Positions 1 through 17,016 are shown, counted from the first letter of the stretch. The stretch is DNA of 64,000 nucleotides from Rhizobium sp. CCGE531 (GCF_003627795.1 NZ_CP032684.1:1589001-1653000); one strand, 5' to 3'. A program made the numbers and translations. Notes: generated by a model not told the origin, from the letters alone.

Positions 1-45
1 ATCGAACAGAGCGTGGATACGGTGCTGAAATATCTGTTCCGGTAG
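1..45 (+). CDS. 3' end of an unidentified gene (partial)
   Basis: The frame starting at base 1 reads IEQSVDTVLKYLFR and then TAG at 43-45, so only the last 14 residues lie in the window. They have ordinary amphipathic protein character, but no family can be named. The next gene starts about 250 bases downstream, so this fragment need not share its operon. The other forward frames are less protein-like: one stops within 30 bases and the other runs on as a composition-poor open frame. Confidence 0.4.
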   Translation: MEQSVDTVLKYLFR

Positions 46-292
46 CTCCAATGATATCGTCACCGGACGGTGATATGGCTCTGCGTGAGTTCCGCTTTCG
101 CACGACGCACGGCATCCGCAACGAAATCATTCTTCCCGCCGGTATAATGATCCCAGTCGCCATTTGCCTGTTCGGCGAGCCGGCGTATCTATCCGATTAT
201 TTTGCCGGAAGAACCTCCGGTCACCAAGGCTTGTCTTGCGAAATGGGCGCAGGGGCCTATTTATCGCTCGATTTTCCAAGGAGGAGATTTTC

Positions 293-1186
293 ATGAAGAA
301 ACGTATTTTGTTCACGGGCGGCAGCGGCAAGGCGGGGCGTCACGCGGTTCCATGGCTGGTGAATGCCGGCTATGAGGTTCACAATATCGACCTCGTGCCG
401 CTGAACAGCCCCGGCGTCACCAACCTGCAGGTCGATATCACCGATGCGGGACAAGTATATGATGTCCTGACCATGCATCGCGATTTTCCCGATCTCGACC
501 ACGGCAAAGGCGTGCAGCCTTTCGACGCAGTCGTGCATTTCGCCGCCATACCGCGCATCCTGATCAAGCCCGACAATGAGACGTTCCGCATCAACACGAT
601 GAGCACCTACAATGTCATCGAGGCGGCCGCGAAGCTCGGCGTGAAGAAGATCATCATTGCCTCCAGCGAGACAACCTATGGCATCTGCTTTGCCGAAGGC
701 CATCGCGACTTCCATCAATTCCCGCTGGAGGAAGATTACGACGTCAACCCGATGGATTCCTACGGCTTGTCCAAGGTCGTGAACGAGAAGACGGCTCGGG
801 CTTTCGCCGAGCGTTTCGGTATCGACATCTACGCGCTGCGCATCGGCAATGTCATCGAGCCGCATGAATATGAGCGCTTTCCGGAATTTTTCGCCAACAG
901 CGAAATCCGCAAGCGCATCGCCTGGAGTTATATCGACGCCCGCGACCTCGGCCAGATCGTCCATCTCTGTATCGGCAAAGATGGTCTCGGTTTCCAGGTG
1001 TTCAATGCCGCCAATGATACGGTCTCGGCCAACACGCCGTCGCGCGAGCTTGCCGCGAAGCATTTTCCGAACGTGCTTTTCAACCGCGAGATCGGCGAGT
1101 ATGAGGGCCTTTTGTCCAACCGCAAGATCCGCGAAGTACTGGGCTTCAAGGAAGAGCATAATTGGCGGAAATATGTGAACGTCTAG
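293..1186 (+). CDS. NAD-dependent epimerase/dehydratase (extended SDR)
   Basis: This 297-aa protein belongs to the extended short-chain dehydrogenase family that acts on nucleotide sugars. It has the N-terminal Rossmann motif GGSGKAG (G9xxG12xxG15), Ser124-Ser125 before the active site, and the catalytic YGLSK pair Tyr157/Lys161. The ATG at 293 is chosen because AAGGAGGA lies at 279-286 with good spacing; a longer frame from 164 has no comparable site. Two glycosyltransferase-like genes follow, which suggests a role in surface-sugar synthesis, but the substrate cannot be read from sequence. UDP-glucose 4-epimerase-like and uronate dehydrogenase-like members are both possible. Confidence 0.85.
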   Translation: MKKRILFTGGSGKAGRHAVPWLVNAGYEVHNIDLVPLNSPGVTNLQVDITDAGQVYDVLTMHRDFPDLDHGKGVQPFDAVVHFAAIPRILIKPDNETFRINTMSTYNVIEAAAKLGVKKIIIASSETTYGICFAEGHRDFHQFPLEEDYDVNPMDSYGLSKVVNEKTARAFAERFGIDIYALRIGNVIEPHEYERFPEFFANSEIRKRIAWSYIDARDLGQIVHLCIGKDGLGFQVFNAANDTVSANTPSRELAAKHFPNVLFNREIGEYEGLLSNRKIREVLGFKEEHNWRKYVNV

Positions 1187-1511
1187 GGCTTTGCCTTTGA
1201 AACGATCCTCGGCGCTCTCTCGCGGCGCCGGGCGGGGAGAGGGGCAGCTGCGCTGCCTCTCCATTTGTTACGCAGCAAAACCAAAAATGCTTCCCCAAAC
1301 ACTCGACAAATATCGCCGTTTATTTAAGTAGGGTTGCGTTCGCGCAGCATCTCCTAGAGATTGCAGCGCATGGTCCGGTATATCCGCGCCCTTGTTTCGA
1401 ACCAGCACCCTCCGGCCGACGTGCTTCAAGGGTGAGCAGAGCGCGATTTGCGTCGCGGCGAAAAGATAGTTGCCGGCTGACCTGCATGCGCTCAGCCGTT
1501 TCGGAGGTATC
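1187..1511. other. 325-base intergenic region
   Basis: No convincing gene is seen. A GC-rich imperfect hairpin at about 1236-1262 (GGAGAGGGGCAGC paired with GCTGCCTCTCC, with a small bulge) lies 50 bases after the epimerase stop and may end that transcript, although no T-run follows. The rest should hold the promoter of the glycosyltransferase pair; no clear -35/-10 was found. GGAGG at 1502-1506 is the ribosome-binding site for the ATG at 1512. Confidence 0.35.
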
Positions 1512-2198
1512 ATGAAGGATAATGTCGCACGTATTTTTGTCGGTTTCGATTCCAAGGAAGTCGTGGCCTATCACGTCCTGACCCAGAGCATCATCGAGCG
1601 CTCGTCGATCCCGGTGGTCTTCTCGCCGATCGTGCTCAACAACCTCGACGGCATCTTCACGCGCGAGCGCAATCCGCTGCAGTCGACCGAGTTTTCCTTC
1701 TCGCGCTTCCTCGTGCCCTACCTCAGCGACTATCAGGGCTGGAGCATCTTCATGGATTGCGACATGCTCGCCCGCGCCGATATCGCCGAACTCTGGGCAT
1801 TGCGTGACGATCGCTACGCGGCCATGTGCGTCAAGCATGATTACCAGCCGAAGATCGAAACCAAGTTCCTCGGCCAGACGCAGACCAAATATGAGAAGAA
1901 GAACTGGTCGAGCATGATCCTGTTCAACAATGCCAAGTGCACGGCATTGACGAAGGATTTCGTCAACACGGCAACCGGCCTTCAGCTTCATCAGTTCAAG
2001 TGGCTGGAGAATGACGACCAGATCGGTGAAGTTCCGGTCGTCTGGAACTATCTCGTCAACGAATATGACCACCGCGAAGATGCCAAACTCGTGCATTTCA
2101 CCGACGGTGGCCCGTATTTCGACGAATATCGTAATGACGATTACGCCGAAGAGTGGTTCGCCATGCGAGACCGTATGCTGCACGTCCAGCAGAAGTGA
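1512..2198 (+). CDS. Glycosyltransferase, GT8-like fold
   Basis: This 228-aa cytoplasmic protein begins RIFVGFDSKE and carries a DxD-type metal/nucleotide-sugar motif, FMDCDML, with Asp82 and Asp84. A conserved HFTDGGP segment lies near the C-terminus. This pattern is typical of small retaining glycosyltransferases related to family GT8, which move a sugar from a nucleotide donor to a polysaccharide or lipid acceptor. The start is set by GGAGG six bases upstream of ATG 1512. Its stop overlaps the GTG start of the next gene, so the two are probably translationally coupled. Donor and acceptor are unknown. Confidence 0.7.
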   Translation: MKDNVARIFVGFDSKEVVAYHVLTQSIIERSSIPVVFSPIVLNNLDGIFTRERNPLQSTEFSFSRFLVPYLSDYQGWSIFMDCDMLARADIAELWALRDDRYAAMCVKHDYQPKIETKFLGQTQTKYEKKNWSSMILFNNAKCTALTKDFVNTATGLQLHQFKWLENDDQIGEVPVVWNYLVNEYDHREDAKLVHFTDGGPYFDEYRNDDYAEEWFAMRDRMLHVQQK

Positions 2199-3079
2199 GC
2201 GATTTGGATCGAAAGACGACAGGAAACATCGATCTCGGCATACCGGCCGCGGGTTCCGCCGCCGGCCTGAACAGCGCCGACGAGTGGCGGGCCATACTGG
2301 CGGGGTTTTCCCATATCGTTCTGGTCGCCAATAGCGACGTCGTCGATATCGCCAACCTGCAGGCGCAGTTTCCGGAGACTGCGCTCTTTGTCTTCTTCAA
2401 CAAGGTCTACAAGGTCCTCGACCGCCCATTCCATGGACATTCGCTGCTGATCTCGCGCGGCCAGCCGCGCGGGGCCAACATCGTCTATCGCGGCGAGGTG
2501 GGCGAGGTCGTGAAATTCTTTCCGAAGGAATATTTCCTCGGCATCATGAATATCCGGCTTGGTCCGGAAGAGAAGCTTAATCCGGCAGCGGATTTCCAGG
2601 GTGCGCCGACCGGTCATCTCGATCTGGTCGGCTTCTGCTCCGATTTCTACACGGAAGACAAGACGCCGACGAGCGGCTTTGCCCTGGCGCTCTGGCTCAG
2701 CGACCTGAAGCTGCCCGGCGCGATCGTGCTTGCCGGTTTCTCGGCCAGGCGCAGTCAGAAGTGGAGGGTGGTCTCCGCCCATGATTGGAACTTCGAGCAG
2801 ACGTTTTTGCGCCTGTTTGCCCGGCTCGGAAAAATTACCATCCATGGCGGGGTTGCGCTGAACCCCTATATCAGGCTTGCCCAGCGCTTTACCGAGCTGC
2901 CGCAGGCCGAAATTTCGCTGGCTGCGGCGGAAGTGCTGTCGGAACGGCTCGGCAATACGGATGCCGAAGTGGACAAGCTGATCTCACTGACGAATGTGAT
3001 TCGCTCCACCGATAATTTCCTGCGCCGGCTCAGGCCGAAGTTTCTCAAGCGCAAGCCGAAAGGCTCTTCCGGAGAATAG
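2195..3079 (+). CDS. Putative glycosyltransferase, GT29-like
   Basis: A 294-aa protein starting at GTG 2195, which overlaps the previous stop (GTGA). The motifs PTSGFALALWL, then VLAGFSARR, then HDWNFEQ resemble the three-part sialyltransferase-type signature (TSG, GF and a His/Glu segment) of GT29-like bacterial glycosyltransferases. No signal peptide or membrane helix is evident; the last 30 residues are very basic. Operon structure with the GT8-like gene supports a sugar-transfer role. The family assignment is by motif resemblance only, and an unrelated DUF-type polysaccharide protein remains possible. Confidence 0.5.
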   Translation: MSDLDRKTTGNIDLGIPAAGSAAGLNSADEWRAILAGFSHIVLVANSDVVDIANLQAQFPETALFVFFNKVYKVLDRPFHGHSLLISRGQPRGANIVYRGEVGEVVKFFPKEYFLGIMNIRLGPEEKLNPAADFQGAPTGHLDLVGFCSDFYTEDKTPTSGFALALWLSDLKLPGAIVLAGFSARRSQKWRVVSAHDWNFEQTFLRLFARLGKITIHGGVALNPYIRLAQRFTELPQAEISLAAAEVLSERLGNTDAEVDKLISLTNVIRSTDNFLRRLRPKFLKRKPKGSSGE

Positions 3080-3278
3080 CGAAGCCGTAGGCGCAGTTTC
3101 AGCGGCTTCCCCTCGCAAGTGCGTCCGGCAGCGCAAACATGGCCTGCGCGAAGTTGCGGGTGTGATTGGGAAAAACAAAAAACGCTCTTGCCAATCGTTT
3201 CGTCCCGCCGTAAAGGGAGCGCCATGTCTTCGAACTGCTTGGGCGGTCCACCGCTTGAAGCGAATAGTCGAAGGAAGA

Positions 3279-3354
<76 letters not shown>

Positions 3355-3450
3355 TTTTTCTTGATTTGACTGGCGCGTCGTTTTCGCTGCTTCTTGGGTC
3401 GAGGATTATGCCGAACTGGCGGCAAAATTTAGAAAACACCGTATTGCCTC

Positions 3451-3479
3451 TTGTTAAATCGGGAATCGGTGTTTATGTA
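3451..3479 (+). promoter_or_regulatory. Possible secE-nusG promoter
   Basis: TTGTTA at 3451-3456 and TATGTA at 3474-3479 are separated by 17 bases, an acceptable sigma-70-type pair about 70 bases before the secE start. The surrounding bases are AT-rich compared with the flanking genes. The call rests on visual matching alone. Confidence 0.4.
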
Positions 3480-3550
3480 GGGTTTAACAGACACGCGGTG
3501 CGTGGGGCTGATATGTTCAGCTTTACGCGCCGTAATTGCGTGGGCAGTCA

Positions 3551-3751
3551 ATGGCATCCAAAACGAATCCACTAGCGTTTCTGCAGCAGGTGCGCTCCGA
3601 GACGTCGAAAATTACTTGGCCCTCACGCCGCGAGACCATGATCTCGACGGTGATGGTGCTTGTCATGGTTGTTTTCGCTTCGCTGTTTTTCTTTGCCGCC
3701 GACCAGCTCATTGGCTGGATTCTCGGCTACGTACTGAATACCGGCAATTGA
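3551..3751 (+). CDS. secE: Preprotein translocase subunit SecE
   Basis: This 66-aa single-span inner-membrane subunit clamps SecY in the SecYEG channel. The sequence has the hallmark FLQQVRSETSKITWPSRRET amphipathic helix, followed by one membrane helix at about 37-60. It is the short, one-TM form, unlike the three-TM E. coli protein. ATG 3551 places the family's conserved block at the expected distance from the N-terminus. nusG follows after 18 bases, the classical secE-nusG pair. Confidence 0.96.
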   Translation: MASKTNPLAFLQQVRSETSKITWPSRRETMISTVMVLVMVVFASLFFFAADQLIGWILGYVLNTGN

Positions 3752-3769
3752 TATCGGGTGGAGATGAAC

Positions 3770-4300
3770 ATGGCGGCACGTTGGTACATCGTCCACGCTT
3801 ATTCTAATTTCGAAAAGAAAGTGGCTGAATCCATTGAGGAGAAGGCCAGGCAGAAGGGTCTCGAGCATCTGTTCGAGAGGATCCTTGTGCCGACCGAGAA
3901 GGTCGTAGAGGTCCGTCGCGGCCGCAAGGTCGATAGCGAACGCAAGTTCTTCCCGGGTTACGTGCTGGTGCGCGCCAACCTGACGGACGAAGCCTACCAC
4001 CTAATCAAGAATACGCCGAAGGTGACTGGCTTCCTCGGCTCTGACAATAAGCCCGTTCCGATTCCGGATTATGAAGCCGAGCGCATTCTCGGTCAGGTCC
4101 AGGAAGGTGTCGAGCGGCCGAAGGCTTCCGTATCCTTCGAGATCGGCGAGCAGGTCCGCGTTTCCGATGGTCCGTTCGCTTCGTTCAACGGCACGGTTCA
4201 GGATGTGGACGAAGAGCGTTCGCGCCTGAAAGTGGAAGTGTCGATTTTCGGCCGCGCTACGCCGGTCGAGCTGGAATACAGTCAAGTCGAGAAAGTTTGA
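3770..4300 (+). CDS. nusG: Transcription termination/antitermination factor NusG
   Basis: 176 aa. The N-terminal NGN domain (MAARWYIVHAYSNFEKKVAE) binds the RNA polymerase clamp; the C-terminal KOW domain (IGEQVRVSDGPFASFNGTVQ) contacts Rho or ribosomal S10. Length and both domains are normal. ATG 3770 is preferred over in-frame GTG 3758 and ATG 3764 because GGTGGAG ends six bases before it and the family starts at MxxRWYIVHAYS. Confidence 0.97.
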   Translation: MAARWYIVHAYSNFEKKVAESIEEKARQKGLEHLFERILVPTEKVVEVRRGRKVDSERKFFPGYVLVRANLTDEAYHLIKNTPKVTGFLGSDNKPVPIPDYEAERILGQVQEGVERPKASVSFEIGEQVRVSDGPFASFNGTVQDVDEERSRLKVEVSIFGRATPVELEYSQVEKV

Positions 4301-4316
4301 TTGTGTCCTTTATGAG

Positions 4317-4345
4317 GGGTCGGCCTGGCGGCTGACCTTTCGTTT
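4317..4345 (+). terminator. Weak stem-loop after nusG
   Basis: GGTCGGCC and GGCTGACC (one G-U pair) form an eight-pair stem followed by TTTCGTTT. The U-tract is broken, so this may attenuate rather than end transcription into rplK. Confidence 0.4.
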
Positions 4346-4514
4346 GAGTTTGGATATGAGTAATTGCTTACTTATATCTCGCGGCGAAGCCGCAATCCGC
4401 GTGGAAGGATAGGGTCTTAGCCGGGCCTGATGATCCGCACCACGCAACCGCAGCCGCCGGAGCGATCCGGCATTAGTCGACCGGGTAACCGGTCATGTAG
4501 AAAGGCAGAGAGAA

Positions 4515-4946
4515 ATGGCTAAGAAAGTTGCAGGCCAGCTCAAGCTGCAGGTCAAGGCCGGCTCGGCGAATCCGTCGCCGCCGATCGGTCCTGCGCTTGG
4601 TCAGCGTGGCATTAACATCATGGAATTCTGCAAGGCGTTCAATGCCGCCACGCAGGAAATGGAAAAGGGTATGCCGATCCCGGTCGTCATCACCTACTAC
4701 CAGGACAAGTCCTTCACCTTCATCATGAAGCAGCCGCCGGTCAGCTACTTCCTGAAGAAGGAAGCGAAGATCCCGTCCGGCTCGAAGACCCCCGGCAAGG
4801 GCGCCAAGGCTGGCACCCTCACCAAGGCTCAGGTGAAGTCTATCGCCGAAGCCAAGATGAAGGATCTGAACGCCGCCGATATCGAAGGCGCAATGGCCAT
4901 GATCGAGGGCTCTGCCCGCGCCATGGGCCTGGAAGTGGTGGGTTAA
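4515..4946 (+). CDS. rplK: 50S ribosomal protein L11
   Basis: 143 aa with the highly conserved N-terminal [19 protein letters not shown] (22-40), which forms the thiostrepton/stringent-factor interface with 23S rRNA, and a C-terminal rRNA-binding domain ending MGLEVVG. AGAGAGAA precedes the ATG. rplA begins four bases after its stop, so L11 and L1 are made as a pair. In other bacteria L1 represses this message; no specific L1 site was identified here. Confidence 0.98.
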   Translation: MAKKVAGQLKLQVKAGSANPSPPIGPALGQRGINIMEFCKAFNAATQEMEKGMPIPVVITYYQDKSFTFIMKQPPVSYFLKKEAKIPSGSKTPGKGAKAGTLTKAQVKSIAEAKMKDLNAADIEGAMAMIEGSARAMGLEVVG

Positions 4947-4950
4947 GACC

Positions 4951-5652
4951 ATGGTAGCAAAGCGTATTCAAAAGATTCGTGAAGGCGTTGATCCGACCAA
5001 GCTCTATGCTCTGGATCTGGCCATCAGCATGGTCAAGGAACGTGCCGTCGCCAAGTTCGACGAAACCGTCGAAATCTCGATGAACCTCGGCGTTGACCCG
5101 CGTCATGCCGACCAGATGGTTCGCGGCGTCGTCAACCTGCCGAACGGCACCGGCCGTACGGTTCGCGTTGCCGTCTTCGCTCGTGGCGTCAAGGCTGACG
5201 AAGCCAAGGCTGCAGGCGCTGACATCGTCGGCGCGGAAGACCTGGTCGAAATCGTTCAGGGCGGCAAGATCGACTTCGATCGCTGCATCGCCACCCCGGA
5301 CATGATGCCGCTCGTCGGTCGTCTCGGTAAGGTTCTCGGCCCGCGCGGCATGATGCCGAACCCGAAGGTCGGCACCGTCACGATGGACGTCAAGGGTGCT
5401 GTCGAAGCATCCAAGGGCGGCGCTGTCGAGTTCCGCGTCGAGAAGGCTGGTATCATCCATGCCGGTATCGGCAAGGCTTCCTTCGACGCCAAGGCTCTGG
5501 AAGAAAACATCCGTGCCTTCGCCGACGCCGTCATCAAGGCAAAGCCGGCTGGCGCCAAGGGCAACTACGTCAAGCGCGTAGCGATCTCTTCGACCATGGG
5601 TCCGGGCGTCAAGATCGAGCCGTCGACGGTTACGGCGCCGGGCGCCCGATAA
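4951..5652 (+). CDS. rplA: 50S ribosomal protein L1
   Basis: 233 aa, full length. L1 builds the mobile L1 stalk at the E site and acts as translational repressor of its own operon in well-studied species. The signature [15 protein letters not shown] is at about 131-145, and the conserved [20 protein letters not shown] C-terminal strand is present (read here as [16 protein letters not shown]). No deviation from the family is seen. Confidence 0.98.
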   Translation: MVAKRIQKIREGVDPTKLYALDLAISMVKERAVAKFDETVEISMNLGVDPRHADQMVRGVVNLPNGTGRTVRVAVFARGVKADEAKAAGADIVGAEDLVEIVQGGKIDFDRCIATPDMMPLVGRLGKVLGPRGMMPNPKVGTVTMDVKGAVEASKGGAVEFRVEKAGIIHAGIGKASFDAKALEENIRAFADAVIKAKPAGAKGNYVKRVAISSTMGPGVKIEPSTVTAPGAR

Positions 5653-5980
5653 GTTCTGCTAGGCCCTGCGCCTGGTATTTTAAGAATTCCCGGCCTTTCG
5701 GGGCCGGGATTTCCGGAGAAATCCGGAATTCCTGTCCGAGATTGCAGGTGGTTATCCCTTAATCACTTAAGCCTGCATGAGACGGGTAAGACCCGAATTT
5801 TGAAGAAGCATCGCTTCGATGAACTCGGTTCGAGCCTTGGATGCCTTGTGCCTTGGAGCCTTTCGGCTCGAGCGCGAGGGGACAGGATCCTCAAGCGTCG
5901 CTTGGGATCTGAATTGATCCCAGGAGGCAAAGGCAACCCGGCAGGTCCGTTAATCCGGTCCTGTCAACTGGAGAAAAGCA
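5653..5980 (+). promoter_or_regulatory. rplJL leader region with several stem-loops
   Basis: This is 328 bases without a gene. CCCGGCC-TTTCG-GGCCGGG at 5689-5708 forms a strong hairpin just after rplA, and TTCCGGA-GAAA-TCCGGAA at 5711-5728 forms a second. Further structure near 5862-5908 includes CAAGCG/CGCTTG. GGAGGC at 5921 and GGAGAA at 5970 precede the L10 GTG. L10-L12 autoregulates through a leader of this kind in other bacteria, which makes this the likely control site; the exact binding fold was not matched. Confidence 0.45.
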
Positions 5981-6499
5981 GTGGAAAGAGCGGAAAAACG
6001 CGAATTCGTCACGGAACTGAACGAAGTCTTCAAGGCTTCGGGCTCGGTTGTCGTGGCCCACTATGCTGGTGCTACAGTCGCTCAGATGAACGATTTTCGT
6101 TCCAAGATGCGCGCTGCTGGCGGCACTATCAAAGTCGCGAAGAACCGCCTGGCCAAAATTGCTCTTCAGGGCACCGAAGCGGAAGGGATTTCCAATCTCT
6201 TCACCGGTCAGACGCTGATCGCATACAGCACTGATCCGATTACCGCTCCGAAGGTCGTCGTGGATTTCGCCAAGGGCAACGATAAGATCGTTGTTTTGGG
6301 CGGCGCCATGGGAACAACAACGCTCAACGCCGAAGGTGTGAAGTCGCTCGCGACCCTGCCTTCGCTGGACGAGCTGCGCGCGAAGCTGCTGGGCATGATC
6401 CAGACTCCGGCTACCCGCATCGCAGGTGTTGTTGCAGCGCCGGCAAGTCAGCTTGCTCGCGTGTTCTCGGCCTACGCCAAGAAGGACGAAGCCGCGTAA
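5981..6499 (+). CDS. rplJ: 50S ribosomal protein L10
   Basis: 172 aa, starting at GTG 5981 after GGAGAAAA. L10 anchors the L12 dimers on the stalk. The conserved N-terminal [13 protein letters not shown]...VVVAHYAG block binds rRNA, and the C-terminal helix ([18 protein letters not shown]) is the L12 docking helix. The GTG start fits the family N-terminus. The protein is likely the feedback repressor of the rplJL leader. Confidence 0.97.
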   Translation: MERAEKREFVTELNEVFKASGSVVVAHYAGATVAQMNDFRSKMRAAGGTIKVAKNRLAKIALQGTEAEGISNLFTGQTLIAYSTDPITAPKVVVDFAKGNDKIVVLGGAMGTTTLNAEGVKSLATLPSLDELRAKLLGMIQTPATRIAGVVAAPASQLARVFSAYAKKDEAA

Positions 6500-6557
6500 G
6501 GCGGTTTTTCGCTGTTCATAACCAACCAGTTCGAACCGAACAAAAGGAACTACAAAA

Positions 6558-6938
6558 ATGGCTGATCTCGCAAAGATCGTAGACGACCTCTCCTCGCTGA
6601 CCGTTCTCGAAGCCGCAGAACTGTCCAAGCTTCTCGAAGAAAAGTGGGGCGTTTCCGCCGCTGCTCCGGTAGCTGTTGCTGCCGTTGCCGGTGGTGCTGG
6701 CGCCGCTGCTGCCGTTGAAGAAGAAAAGACCGAGTTCGACGTCATCCTCACGGAAGCCGGCGCAAACAAGATCAACGTCATCAAGGAAGTCCGCGCCATC
6801 ACCGGCCTCGGCCTCAAGGAAGCCAAGGATCTCGTTGAAGCCGCTCCGAAGGCTGTCAAGGAAGCTGTTTCCAAGGCTGAAGCCGCTGACATCAAGAAGA
6901 AGCTCGAAGACGCCGGCGCAAAGGTCGACGTCAAGTAA
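6558..6938 (+). CDS. rplL: 50S ribosomal protein L7/L12
   Basis: 126 aa. An N-terminal dimerisation/L10-binding helix pair ([21 protein letters not shown]), an Ala/Gly/Val-rich flexible hinge at about 35-55, and a globular C-terminal domain with [18 protein letters not shown] and [12 protein letters not shown] that recruits translational GTPases. AAAGGAAC precedes the start. A stem-loop directly after the stop probably lets L12 be made in excess over rpoBC. Confidence 0.98.
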   Translation: MADLAKIVDDLSSLTVLEAAELSKLLEEKWGVSAAAPVAVAAVAGGAGAAAAVEEEKTEFDVILTEAGANKINVIKEVRAITGLGLKEAKDLVEAAPKAVKEAVSKAEAADIKKKLEDAGAKVDVK

Positions 6939-6954
6939 GCTTGAAACTGCTTTT

Positions 6955-6979
6955 GGGAGGTGGCTTTTTGCCGCCTCCC
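6955..6979 (+). terminator. Stem-loop after rplL (attenuator-like)
   Basis: GGGAGGTGGC and GCCGCCTCCC form a ten-pair stem (one G-U) around TTTTT. The only following T-run (CCGTTTTTC) is at 6987-6992, so read-through into rpoB is expected. Confidence 0.55.
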
Positions 6980-7000
6980 ATTCGCCGTTTTTCTGAACGA

Positions 7001-7039
7001 ATTACCCAAAAGCCGCGGGCAAAACGGCTTTTGGGTAAT
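7001..7039. repeat. Perfect 15-bp inverted repeat between rplL and rpoB
   Basis: ATTACCCAAAAGCCG at 7001-7015 is exactly reversed and complemented at 7025-7039, with a nine-base centre (CGGGCAAAA). It could form an RNA hairpin in the rplL-rpoB transcript or a DNA operator. No T-run follows (next bases GGTTC). Confidence 0.85.
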
Positions 7040-7201
7040 GGGTTCTTCAAGAGGATGGTCTCAAGCCGAACCGCGACGCAATCCGGCCGAGCGGTTTTTG
7101 GTTAGTTAGACGAGATTGAACTACTCATTGATTGATGGGGTCGCCTGGCCAGCGATTCCCGTCCGTTGCAGGCCCGGGTGCAGGATTTTAAAGGAGCGAC
7201 G

Positions 7202-11344
<4,143 letters not shown>

Positions 11345-11353
11345 AAGCCTGTC

Positions 11354-11382
11354 GAGTGCGCGCTGTCGGTCAGCGCGCACTC
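11354..11382 (+). other. Perfect 12-bp stem-loop between rpoB and rpoC
   Basis: GAGTGCGCGCTG, loop TCGGT and CAGCGCGCACTC form a perfect GC-rich stem ten bases after the rpoB stop. No T-run follows, so it is more likely an RNA-processing or pausing structure than a terminator. Confidence 0.7.
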
Positions 11383-11518
11383 TTGGAATATTGCAGCGCC
11401 GTCGGCGTCCTCTCGGATGCATGGCGCCGCAAGGCGGTTTTAAAGCGTCAGTCCGGTTCCCGGGATTTGCCGGCACTGTTCGCAATTCGAGGGCGTTTCG
11501 CCCCTAAAGGAGATAGGC

Positions 11519-15727
<4,209 letters not shown>

Positions 15728-15751
15728 TCGGTACCGAAGCGAGAGAAATGA

Positions 15752-15787
15752 AAACCGCCCGGAGCGATCCGGGCGGTTTCTTTTTTT
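15752..15787 (+). terminator. Rho-independent terminator of the rpoBC operon
   Basis: AAACCGCCCGGA-GCGA-TCCGGGCGGTTT is a perfect 12-pair stem followed by C and seven T residues, 24 bases after the rpoC stop. It is the strongest canonical terminator in the window. Confidence 0.93.
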
Positions 15788-15841
15788 GCTTAGCGTGAAA
15801 TCGAATAGGCGAGGGCGGTTGGCCTCCGCCGGGCGGTTCCG

Positions 15842-16138
15842 TCAGCGGAAGCGGATGATGGCGACTTCGCCCTCGAGTGCGCCCTGATAGGCGGAGGCGT
15901 GCGGCTCCTCGTCCGGGATGTCTGTCAGCAGGCCGATCTGGTCGAGGTCGGCCTCGATGAAGCCTTCCTCGGCAAGTGCGTTGAGTGCCTCGCGCACGGC
16001 GGTATCGTCATCCGGCGCTTTCAGCATGACATGCAGGTCAATGCCTTCGCCGCCGTCGGTCTCGTAGCCTTTGCCGATGATGATGAAGACCATGGGGCCG
16101 TCGGAATTGTTGTCGTTGTCTGGCGTAGTAATCATCAT
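15842..16138 (-). CDS. Conserved-looking hypothetical protein, 98 aa
   Basis: Acidic small protein with an N-terminal MVFIIIGKGYETDGGEGIDLHVML strand region, then TAVREALNALAEEGFIEADLDQIG, which looks like an alpha/beta domain. GAAGGA lies just before the double ATG at 16138/16135. It runs against the surrounding operon and is the only minus-strand gene between secE and rplQ. It has no recognisable catalytic motif, signal peptide or membrane helix. Codon use matches neighbouring genes. Function unknown. Confidence 0.75.
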   Translation of the reverse strand: MMITTPDNDNNSDGPMVFIIIGKGYETDGGEGIDLHVMLKAPDDDTAVREALNALAEEGFIEADLDQIGLLTDIPDEEPHASAYQGALEGEVAIIRFR

Positions 16139-16644
16139 ACTTCCTTCGGGACTGTCGAATCGGCCCGGCGATTCCCGGCGGTCGCCTCGGGTCGTCGGGT
16201 GGAATTACCTTTCAGTGATTCCTTATAGGGATTTTGGCGAAATACCAAAGTCCATCTTGCCGAAGGGGCGGCATTTCCGTATCCCATGCGTCAAATGGCT
16301 GGTTTGCCCGGCCTTTCAGGCCTTTGTGACAAAGATAATTTCTTAACCGGCCTTGACGAACCGGCGGGAAACCAGTAGTACCGCCGCCATCGGAACCCAT
16401 GTGAGGCATGGCTGTTCGGGGCGACTCGCCCTGGAGTTCACCTCAAACAAGGTTCTAAACGCACGTTGAAGACACGAATGCTGCACGCAAGACGCCATTT
16501 TCGGCGTCCTCTGCTTTTCTGTGGTCCATCTGCGAAAGCGGATCGGGCCACGTTTTGCGCATTGAGACGAACGTGTGTCGTTGCCGGTGACGGCGAGAGT
16601 CATGCCCGTAAGGGTGTCGAGATAGATTTACAAGGGATGGTTGA
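16139..16644. promoter_or_regulatory. 506-base region upstream of rpsL
   Basis: No protein-like frame is convincing. It must contain the promoter of the 98-aa minus-strand gene and that of the rpsL-rpsG-fusA-tuf operon. GACGCC-ATTTTC-GGCGTC at 16491-16508, followed by CTCTGCTTTTCTG, is a small hairpin that could act as a leader attenuator. No tRNA, tandem repeat or clear sigma-70 hexamers were found. Confidence 0.4.
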
Positions 16645-17016
16645 ATGCCTACCGTAAACCAGCTGATCCGCAAGCCTCGCCAGGCGCAGGTAAAGCGTAA
16701 TAAGGTTCCTGCTCTTCAGGAGAACCCGCAGAAGCGCGGCGTTTGCACCCGCGTCTACACGACGACGCCGAAGAAGCCGAACTCGGCTCTGCGTAAGGTC
16801 GCAAAGATCCGCCTGACCAACGGCTTCGAAGTCATTGGTTACATTCCGGGTGAAGGTCACAACCTTCAGGAACACTCTGTCGTCATGATCCGTGGCGGCC
16901 GCGTTAAGGACCTTCCGGGTGTCCGTTATCACATCATCCGCGGCGTTCTCGATACCCAGGGTGTCAAGAACCGCAAGCAGCGCCGTTCGAAGTACGGTGC
17001 GAAGCGTCCGAAGTAA
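16645..17016 (+). CDS. rpsL: 30S ribosomal protein S12
   Basis: 123 aa. This decoding-centre protein is first in the str operon. The streptomycin-resistance positions are wild type: the PKKPNS loop (42-47) and [12 protein letters not shown] (near 88) are both intact. The C-terminus [11 protein letters not shown] is normal. rpsG starts 79 bases downstream. Confidence 0.98.

Noticed and set aside
51..296. 81-aa frame upstream of the epimerase
   Set aside because: No ribosome-binding site, an unusual composition, and it overlaps the epimerase start; it looks like a chance frame.
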